This document shows, piece by piece, positions 1 to 4,709 of a stretch of DNA of 10,349 nt. Below the pieces are notes generated by a model. That model saw nothing but the letters and a program-made list of their open reading frames with translations. It was not told the origin of the DNA and searched no databases. The DNA comes from Deltaproteobacteria bacterium. Lineage in GTDB: Bacteria > Desulfobacterota > Desulfarculia > Adiutricales > JAGVGV01. The stretch is taken from the NCBI GenBank assembly GCA_015233515.1, contig JADFXS010000080.1, positions 1-10,349 on the forward strand. The letters are read 5' to 3'. Each line of letters opens with the position of its first letter. Positions within the stretch are counted from its first letter, which is position 1. A program made the translations under genes and the position numbers.

Positions 1-146
1 TGTAAAAAACCAACTCGATCGATACTTGTGATAAAGGGCATAATCCCTGCGAAACTTTTATTTTGAGCTTTACATTGCATTGTTGCTCCCAAGCTAAAGC
101 TTAAAGCAGTAATGACAATTATTAAAAAAACCGTTATTTTATTCAT
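1..146 (-). CDS. N-terminus of an exported protein of unknown function (partial, runs off left edge)
   Basis: The minus strand is open for 48 codons from ATG at 146-144 to the window edge, with no stop. An ideal AAGGAG ribosome site lies at 153-158, six bases upstream of the start. The product begins MNKITVFLIIVITALSFSLG: one lysine, then a long hydrophobic run, then a small-residue region around residues 20-27 ending CKA-QN, as expected of a Sec signal peptide cleaved by signal peptidase I. There is a Cys at 25, but the residues before it (ATMQ) do not make a good lipobox. The mature part visible reads QNKSFAGIMPFITSIDRVGF. I do not recognise the family with confidence. The stretch is visibly AT-richer than the genes to its right. 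It is divergent from glyS with only 61 bp between start codons. The coding call is fairly safe because of the RBS and signal peptide; the function is unknown. Confidence 0.7.
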   Translation of the reverse strand, partial: MNKITVFLIIVITALSFSLGATMQCKAQNKSFAGIMPFITSIDRVGFL

Positions 147-152
147 CAATTT

Positions 153-158
153 CTCCTT
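153..158 (-). promoter_or_regulatory. Ribosome binding site of the left-edge exported protein
   Basis: On the minus strand the bases read AAGGAG, followed by a six-base spacer to ATG at 146. This strong match is the main evidence that the short truncated frame at the left edge is a real gene. Confidence 0.7.
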
Positions 159-164
159 GGTTAA

Positions 165-173
165 TGTTATAAT
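165..173 (+). promoter_or_regulatory. Extended -10 promoter element for glyS
   Basis: The bases TGTTATAAT are a perfect match to the sigma-70 extended -10 (TGnTATAAT). A start site near 180 would give a leader of about 28 bases before the glyS ATG. No good -35 is seen 16-18 bases upstream, which is usual for extended -10 promoters. The core TTATAA is self-complementary, and on the minus strand the same bases give TATAAC, with TTGATA at 187-192 at a short 15-base spacing. The two divergent genes may therefore share overlapping -10 elements; that second promoter is weak. Confidence 0.5.
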
Positions 174-207
174 CTAACTTTCATTTTATCAAAATTACAG
201 GGATTAT

Positions 208-2280
208 ATGAAAAAACTTGATTTTATAATAGAAATAGGCACGGAAGAGATACCGGCCGGATATTTGGCTCCGACCCTGGCGACCTTGGCGGATAGGTTG
301 ACCCTTGCTTTCAAGGAGGCCAGGCTAAGCATCGATCGGTTAAAAACTTGGGGCTCGCCGCGCCGTCTCGCCGTGGGGGGATGGGGACTGGCGGATCAAC
401 AACCGGATGTAGTGCAGGAAATCACCGGTCCACCGGTCCGGGCCGCATTCGACGCGGTCGGGCAACCGACCAAAGCCGCCTTGGGGTTCGCCAAAGGTCA
501 GGGCGTGGATGTGACCAACCTCATCACCGTGGAAACCGCTAAAGGTCCGTATCTGGCCGTACGCAAAGACATTAAAGGTCGACCGACCCATGAAGTCCTG
601 ACCGAAATTCTACCGCCCTTGATTTTGGGATTGCCTTTTCCCAAAACGATGCGTTGGGGGCAAGGGGAGATTACTTTTGTCCGTCCTATCCATTGGCTGT
701 TGGCGGTTTTGGACGGTGTCGTCCTGCCGCTGTCGCTGGGAAAGATCAAGGCTGATAAAGTCAGCTATGGACATCGCTTTCATCACCCCGGGCCGCTGGT
801 TATATTATCGCCCTATGAATACCAATCTCGTTTGGCCGAAGCCGATGTCATCGCGAGTTTCGAACGACGGCGGGAACTGGTTTTGGAGGAGATTCAAAAA
901 GCCGCGGCCGAAGCCGGTTCCGGTATTGAAATCATTCCTGATGACGAGCTCGTGGAAGAAGTGGCCAACCTGGTGGAAAAACCGGTGGCCATTCTCGGCC
1001 ATTTCGATAAATCTTACCTCAAGCTGCCTAAGGCGGTCTTGACTACGGCCATGCGCGAACACCAACGTTATTTCGCTCTCCAGGACAGCCAGGGAAACTT
1101 GGCGCCTTGTTTCATCGCCGTGAACAACACCCGGGCCAGGGATATGTCCGTTGTCCGTCGAGGACATGAACGAGTTCTGCGGGCCCGCCTGGACGATGCC
1201 CGTTTCTACTTCGAGGAAGACTGCAAGACCACGCTGGAATCCAAAGGAAAAAACTTGGAAGGCGTGGTCTTCCACGCTCTTCTGGGGACATCCTGGCAGA
1301 AGGTGGAACGTTTCTCTAAATTGTCAGAGTATTTAGCCGATAAATTGGCTCCCGGGAGCAAAAAAAGCTTACTGGAGGCCGCCAAACTCTGTAAATGCGA
1401 TCTGGTCAGCGGGGTGGTGGGACAGTTCCCCAGTCTTCAGGGGTTGATGGGCCGGGAATATGCTTTGATCGACGGCTGGCCCCGGGAAGTGGCCGAGGCT
1501 ATTTACGAACATTATCTGCCGATTCGCGCCGAAGGCGATCTTCCATCCACCGAGGTCGGCGCCTTGCTCTCCATGGCTGATAAAATGGATACCATCGTCG
1601 GTTGCTTCGGAGTGGGGCTGAACCCTACCGGCGCGACCGATCCCTACGCCCTGCGACGACAGGCTTTGGGGATCATCAATATTATTCTCAACCGCAAATA
1701 TCGATTATCCCTGGGTCAACTTATTGATCAAGCCATGGCCGGACTGACCACTTGGCTGAAAAAACCGACCGATGAAATCAAAAACGAAGTGTTGGAGTTT
1801 TTCCGGTTAAGACTTAAGAATCAATTAACGGCCAGAGGGAATTCCGCGGAAGCGGTTTTAAGCCTCCATTTTGACGATCTGGTGGCTGAGGTGGACAAAG
1901 TCGCGACCCTGGAAAAATACCGGGCCCAACCGGATTTTCAGAACCTGGCCGTAGCTTTTAAACGGGTCGTCAACATAGTTAGAAAATTCGGGGCCCATGA
2001 CGATTTCGATCCCGGACGAATGGTCATGGAACAGGAAAAAGCTCTCGCCGCGGACGCTGATCATCTGATTGATCAAGTGGCCCCGCTCTTGATCAAGGAA
2101 GAAAAATACGACGAACTGTTGGCCAGGATTGTGGATCTGAAACCCAAAGTGGATGGATTTTTCGATCATGTTTTAGTCGATGATCCGGATCCCGGTCTCA
2201 AGGCCAACCGGCTGGCGCTGTTGACCCGGATTTCAAGGCTATTTGCCATAATTGCGGATTTTTCCAAAATAAGCACTTGA
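208..2280 (+). CDS. glyS: Glycyl-tRNA synthetase beta subunit
   Basis: This is the beta chain of the heterotetrameric (alpha2beta2) bacterial glycyl-tRNA synthetase, which charges tRNA-Gly in the cytoplasm. The beta chain recognises tRNA, while the catalytic site lies on the alpha chain (GlyQ). The 690 residues match the normal length for the family. Visible landmarks are the N-terminal LDFIIEIGTEEIPAGYL (4-20), EITGPPVRAAFD near 71-82, MRWGQGEITFVRPIHWLL (148-165), the conserved TAMREHQRYFALQD (280-293), an HD-like middle region, and a C-terminal helical DALR-type anticodon-binding region from about 585 on. ATG at 208 is preceded by AGGGA at 199-203, a short but usable spacing, and MKKLDF is the usual start of the family. 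The frame is intact. Unusually, glyQ does not lie directly upstream; a divergent exported-protein gene occupies that place, so glyQ must be elsewhere in the genome. Identification is secure. Confidence 0.97.
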   Translation: MKKLDFIIEIGTEEIPAGYLAPTLATLADRLTLAFKEARLSIDRLKTWGSPRRLAVGGWGLADQQPDVVQEITGPPVRAAFDAVGQPTKAALGFAKGQGVDVTNLITVETAKGPYLAVRKDIKGRPTHEVLTEILPPLILGLPFPKTMRWGQGEITFVRPIHWLLAVLDGVVLPLSLGKIKADKVSYGHRFHHPGPLVILSPYEYQSRLAEADVIASFERRRELVLEEIQKAAAEAGSGIEIIPDDELVEEVANLVEKPVAILGHFDKSYLKLPKAVLTTAMREHQRYFALQDSQGNLAPCFIAVNNTRARDMSVVRRGHERVLRARLDDARFYFEEDCKTTLESKGKNLEGVVFHALLGTSWQKVERFSKLSEYLADKLAPGSKKSLLEAAKLCKCDLVSGVVGQFPSLQGLMGREYALIDGWPREVAEAIYEHYLPIRAEGDLPSTEVGALLSMADKMDTIVGCFGVGLNPTGATDPYALRRQALGIINIILNRKYRLSLGQLIDQAMAGLTTWLKKPTDEIKNEVLEFFRLRLKNQLTARGNSAEAVLSLHFDDLVAEVDKVATLEKYRAQPDFQNLAVAFKRVVNIVRKFGAHDDFDPGRMVMEQEKALAADADHLIDQVAPLLIKEEKYDELLARIVDLKPKVDGFFDHVLVDDPDPGLKANRLALLTRISRLFAIIADFSKIST

Positions 2281-2285
2281 ACAGA

Positions 2286-2363
2286 CAGGCGAACGCATTC
2301 CCCGTAGCTTGCTTCGGGATCAGCGCCAAAAAATTAAACGCGTTCGTTCCTCACATGTCGAAG
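2286..2363. repeat. Intergenic hairpin repeat, copy A
   Basis: This is a diverged copy of the sequence at 2962-3036. Both copies begin CAGGCGAAC, continue with a C-rich hairpin, then an A-rich patch with ATTAAA and ACGC, and end with TCCTCACATGTCGAAG here against TCCTTACATGTCGAAG in copy B. The hairpin of copy A spans 2301-2318: CCCG pairs with CGGG and AG with CT across one T-T mismatch, with a CTTG loop. The copy starts 6 bases after the glyS stop, so the hairpin may also affect the 3' end of glyS mRNA. It has no T-run and is not a standard terminator. The alignment was made by eye. Confidence 0.6.
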
Positions 2364-2414
2364 ATGCCTAGTGGCTTGCCGCGAAGAACGTAAACCTGAA
2401 TCTACTGCTCAGCA

Positions 2415-2442
2415 AATGACGGGCCACCCCCGGCCCGTCATT
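2415..2442. terminator. Perfect 11-bp hairpin between convergent genes, possible bidirectional terminator
   Basis: AATGACGGGCC (2415-2425) is exactly complementary to GGCCCGTCATT (2432-2442) around the six-base loop ACCCCC. The hairpin lies between the end of glyS (+) and the end of the DUF2065 gene (-), where a two-way transcription barrier or mRNA-stabilising stem is expected. Neither strand has a T-run after the stem, so it is not a classical intrinsic terminator. A protein-binding palindrome or a repeat-type hairpin is also possible. Confidence 0.5.
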
Positions 2443-2492
2443 CAAAGCGAATCCGCGCTCCTGGCCGGTTGATTTCTTCCCCGGCGAATATT

Positions 2493-2684
2493 TTATCGTC
2501 GCCCAAGATAAACCAGAAACAAGCCTAGAACCATGGCGACGAAGCCGAGGGTGCGCAGGGCCGGCTCCGGAGTTTCCAGGACTTGGCGCAGCCATGTTTT
2601 GATTTTATTAGGAAAAGCGGCATAAGGTAAACCCTCGATGACCAGAACCAGGCCGATGACGCACAGAATGTACTTTATATCCAT
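2493..2684 (-). CDS. DUF2065 (YjeT-like) small membrane protein
   Basis: The product is 63 residues with two membrane segments: about 3-20 (IKYILCVIGLVLVIEGLPY) and about 44-60 (RTLGFVAMVLGLFLVYL). A short charged and amphipathic link between them contains the family-typical FPNKIKTWLRQVLETPE. The protein ends GRR, leaving a short positively charged tail. Length, helix spacing, the EGLPYAAFP motif and the LRTLGFVAMVLGL motif all fit the DUF2065 family (YjeT in E. coli, encoded between hflC and purA). Its function is not established. The ATG at 2684 has no clear Shine-Dalgarno upstream. The gene is convergent with glyS and stands alone on its strand. Confidence 0.85.
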   Translation of the reverse strand: MDIKYILCVIGLVLVIEGLPYAAFPNKIKTWLRQVLETPEPALRTLGFVAMVLGLFLVYLGRR

Positions 2685-2745
2685 TTTGACCGACCAGAAC
2701 TAAATTTATTCATGAGAGGCAATTGCATAACTGCCCTTTTGGCCC

Positions 2746-2771
2746 GACCCTTTGCAGGGTTCATTTTTTTT
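2746..2771 (+). terminator. Intrinsic terminator-like hairpin with T-run
   Basis: GACCCT (2746-2751) pairs with AGGGTT (2756-2761), five Watson-Crick pairs plus one G-T, around a TTGC loop. Two bases further on is a run of eight T (2764-2771). It reads as a terminator on the plus strand only. It lies behind the start of the minus-strand DUF2065 gene, so it would stop plus-strand transcription reading through from glyS, or an unrecognised antisense RNA. The stem is short. Confidence 0.5.
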
Positions 2772-2823
2772 AAAATCACCAAAATACCTCTAGTTTATAT
2801 TTTCCTTTGATTTAGCAAGGATT

Positions 2824-3075
2824 GTCAAGGGTGACCGGATGATTCTAATTCGCCACTTGCGGGTATCGAGGCACGTAACTCCTGGCTGCAACGCTCGTTT
2901 CCCAATTTTGGCTCCTCGACGTATGGTGAATACGCCTGTGGGCCAAAATCGGTCCAACATGCAGGCGAACTGTCCCCGCGGCGTTCCGCGGGGCAGCGAG
3001 CGAAATTAAAACGCTCTGCCTCCTTACATGTCGAAGGTATCCGCCAACGGCGGGACCTTCAACTTCGCGTTTCGC
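2824..3075. repeat. Structured intergenic element, possible MITE-like or REP-like repeat
   Basis: The interval is packed with complementary pairs. TCGAGG (about 2867) faces CCTCGA (about 2914). CGCCTG (about 2934) faces CAGGCG (2962-2967), with GGGCC and GGTCC inside it. CCCCGCGG-CGTT-CCGCGGGG (2974-2993) is a perfect 8-bp stem. The hairpin at 3033-3060 pairs GAAGGT with ACCTTC and CCGCC with GGCGG around an AAC loop. Identical 8-base words CAAGGATT lie at 2816-2823 and 3076-3083 and could be target-site duplications, but an 8-base match this close could be chance. No transposase is present. The boundaries are a guess. Confidence 0.45.
2962..3036. repeat. Intergenic hairpin repeat, copy B
   Basis: This is the partner of copy A at 2286-2363. 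The conserved blocks CAGGCGAAC, TCCCCG, CAGCG, ATTAAA, ACGC and the ending ACATGTCGAAG occur in the same order and at nearly the same spacing. The hairpin here is CCCCGCGG-CGTT-CCGCGGGG (2974-2993), eight perfect pairs. The stem bases differ from copy A while pairing is kept, which suggests the structure is what is conserved. Copy B continues into a second hairpin (3033-3060) that copy A lacks. Confidence 0.6.
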
Positions 3076-3186
3076 CAAGGATTTACGCGCCCTATCCGCG
3101 ATCTGATAGTGGATTTAGGGATGACTCGGTCAAAGTAACAGAGTTTTGACTCAAGCTCACCGCCCGATCAAGAAGCAAGCGTTGCC

Positions 3187-3210
3187 GCAAGGAATTATGC
3201 GCATCCTTGC
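3187..3210. repeat. Inverted repeat upstream of alr
   Basis: GCAAGGA (3187-3193) and TCCTTGC (3204-3210) are exact complements separated by 10 bases. The site lies about 95 bases before the chosen alr start codon, so it could be an operator or an RNA stem in the alr leader. There is no T-run after it. No regulator can be named from the sequence. Confidence 0.35.
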
Positions 3211-3290
3211 CCAAAGCAGTGAATTCGGGCTATTTAACAGTCTTGTGTCATAAGTTGGTTTGCGTTAATTTATATTCGTGAAATGAATTC

Positions 3291-3295
3291 GGAGG
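3291..3295 (+). promoter_or_regulatory. Ribosome binding site that decides the alr start
   Basis: GGAGG at 3291-3295 lies eight bases before GTG 3304. The competing in-frame ATG at 3283 lies upstream of this site and has no Shine-Dalgarno of its own (it is preceded by ATTCGTGAA). The GTG is therefore the better start. Confidence 0.65.
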
Positions 3296-3303
3296 CCATT
3301 AAC

Positions 3304-4419
3304 GTGGAACGTTATTTCAATCAAGTAACCGTCGATCTATCGGCTTTGACTCATAATTTGGGTCAAGTTCGCCAATTGATCGGACCCTCGGTCCGGATCA
3401 TGGCCATGGTCAAAGCGGATGCTTACGGACATGGCCTGATCGAGGTCGGTGGACACTTGGCCAAATCCGGCGCGGACATTCTCGGAGTCATGGACCTCCA
3501 AGAAGCCGTTATTCTACGCGAGGCCGGCGTCCAATCTCCGATTGCCATCGTAGCCGGCCTGGCGCCGGACCAATGCCGCGAAGTCATCGATTACGATCTG
3601 ATTCCATTCATATATGATTTGGACTTGGTCTGGGCCATGGAAGCGATAGGCCGCCGCCGGGGAAAGAAAGCGGCGATTATTTTAAAAATAGATACCGGCA
3701 TGCACCGTCTGGGCGTATTCTTTGACGTGGCCGAAAAATTTCTGGAAGAAATCACCAACAGAGAGTTCCTCAAGGTGGTGGGGTTCGCCACTCACTTGGC
3801 CGAAGCTGACGACGAAGATAGTGAATTCACTTCGGAACAAATCGATCGGCTGGCTCGATTAATCGACCATGCCGATCGAACCGGCTTGCATCTGACCTTA
3901 AACAGCGCGGCCAACAGCGCGGCGGTTCTCGGTTTACCCCGGGCTCATTTCCAGATGGTCCGCCCGGGAATAATGCTATATGGTTATTACCCGGCGGATT
4001 ATTTAAGGCCGAAGGCCGATCTTCGACCGGTCATGAGTCTGACTAGTCGAGTTATCCAGATCAAGCGAGTGGCTTTGGGGGAAGCTGTCAGTTACGGCCT
4101 CACTTGGACCGCCAAACGAGAGACGCTGGTGGCCGTGGCGCCGATTGGTTATGCTCAGGGACTGAATCGTTTGCTCTCCAATAAGGGCTGGGGTTTGATC
4201 AGGGGACATCGCGCCCCGATTCGCGGGCGCGTGTGCATGAACTTGACTATGTTCGATGTCACCGACATTCCCGGCGTGGCCGTTGGCGATGAAGTTGTTC
4301 TGATCGGCAGCCAAGGCCTTGAAACCGTTTCCGCGGAGGCGCTGGCTTATTTAACCGGTTCCATCAGTTATGAGATTTTGTGTCAAGTCGGTAAAAGCAA
4401 CCACCGTCGTTATGTTTGA
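3304..4419 (+). CDS. alr: Alanine racemase
   Basis: This PLP-dependent enzyme interconverts L- and D-alanine in the cytoplasm, supplying D-Ala for peptidoglycan. From GTG 3304 it has 371 residues, the normal length. The PLP lysine is K37 in MVKADAYGHG. K128 in LKIDTGMHRLGV matches the lysine that is carbamylated in Bacillus Alr, and R135 in the same motif matches the arginine that tunes PLP. The second catalytic base is Y264 in VSYGLTW. RPGIMLYGYYP (about 220-230) and RGRVCMNLTMFDVT (about 307-320) complete the family pattern. Two positions are less usual: GYAQGLNR where GYADG is common, and CMN where CMD is common; neither is a main catalytic residue. An alternative start at ATG 3283 would add seven residues but lacks an RBS. 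The gene stands alone after a long non-coding region and is followed by the Cys-rich gene 113 bases on. Confidence 0.96.
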   Translation: MERYFNQVTVDLSALTHNLGQVRQLIGPSVRIMAMVKADAYGHGLIEVGGHLAKSGADILGVMDLQEAVILREAGVQSPIAIVAGLAPDQCREVIDYDLIPFIYDLDLVWAMEAIGRRRGKKAAIILKIDTGMHRLGVFFDVAEKFLEEITNREFLKVVGFATHLAEADDEDSEFTSEQIDRLARLIDHADRTGLHLTLNSAANSAAVLGLPRAHFQMVRPGIMLYGYYPADYLRPKADLRPVMSLTSRVIQIKRVALGEAVSYGLTWTAKRETLVAVAPIGYAQGLNRLLSNKGWGLIRGHRAPIRGRVCMNLTMFDVTDIPGVAVGDEVVLIGSQGLETVSAEALAYLTGSISYEILCQVGKSNHRRYV

Positions 4420-4521
4420 TCAGGGAAAAGCTGACTTACAATTTTAGACCATTTGTGGCCGACTCTCCGTTATTAACAACATGAATAGGTAACCAAGCCG
4501 CCGGACCAGGCCGGCAAAAAC

Positions 4522-4526
4522 GGAGG
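4522..4526 (+). promoter_or_regulatory. Ribosome binding site of the small Cys-rich gene
   Basis: GGAGG at 4522-4526 is followed by a six-base spacer and TTG at 4533-4535. This strong site supports translation of the 58-codon gene from a TTG start. Confidence 0.65.
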
Positions 4527-4532
4527 TTAATC

Positions 4533-4709
4533 TTGGCTGAACCAACTTTATGCGTCATCTGCGCTTGGCGAAGAGACTGTAAAAAAAGATATAACTTTGA
4601 GTCTTCCGGGCAACTCAGGTGTCCGGATTACACTCACGATCTGGCAATAAAAAATTCTAGCGAGAATAAAGAAAAGGAAACCGTGGTTGAAAAATGCTCT
4701 AAAGAATAA
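4533..4709 (+). CDS. Small Cys-rich protein upstream of argS, unknown function
   Basis: The frame runs 58 codons from TTG 4533 to TAA 4707-4709 and begins MAEPTLCVICAWRRDCKKRY. Cysteines at 7, 10, 16 and 30 form C-x2-C-x5-C-x13-C, followed by PDYTHDLAI and a charged tail (NSSENKEKE). A fifth cysteine, C55, lies in the part that overlaps argS. The layout suggests a metal-binding knuckle (zinc, or less likely an Fe-S cluster), but there is no recognised domain. From memory, similar short proteins with a CxxCxWRxxC...CPDYT pattern occur next to argS in other Deltaproteobacteria; I cannot confirm that here. The last 23 bases overlap the start of argS in another frame, so the two genes are probably translationally coupled. 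A role in arginyl-tRNA synthetase function or expression is only a guess from position. It is easily missed because of its size and TTG start. Confidence 0.75.
   Translation: MAEPTLCVICAWRRDCKKRYNFESSGQLRCPDYTHDLAIKNSSENKEKETVVEKCSKE

Larger units (their letters stand above)
2685..3303. other. Long intergenic region with structured repeats, no convincing gene
   Basis: These roughly 620 bases separate the DUF2065 gene from alr. They hold a plus-strand terminator-like hairpin (2746-2771), an element of about 250 bp rich in hairpins (about 2824-3075), and an inverted repeat GCAAGGA-N10-TCCTTGC (3187-3210) in the leader side of alr. A possible -10 (TATATT, 3271-3276) lies just before the alr start, but no -35 fits it well. 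A 77-codon minus-strand frame at 2845-3078 exists but has no RBS and coincides with the repeat, so I do not call it a gene. Confidence 0.6.

Noticed and set aside
805..1275. 156-codon minus-strand open frame inside glyS
   Set aside because: It is antisense to a well-conserved part of glyS, with no RBS or domain.
2845..3078. 77-codon minus-strand open frame in the intergenic region
   Set aside because: It lacks an RBS, overlaps the hairpin repeat almost exactly, and its translation shows no domain or sensible composition. Such frames arise readily in repeats.
3283..3303. ATG 3283 as the alr start
   Set aside because: It lacks a Shine-Dalgarno, whereas GTG 3304 has GGAGG eight bases upstream and gives the usual N-terminal length.
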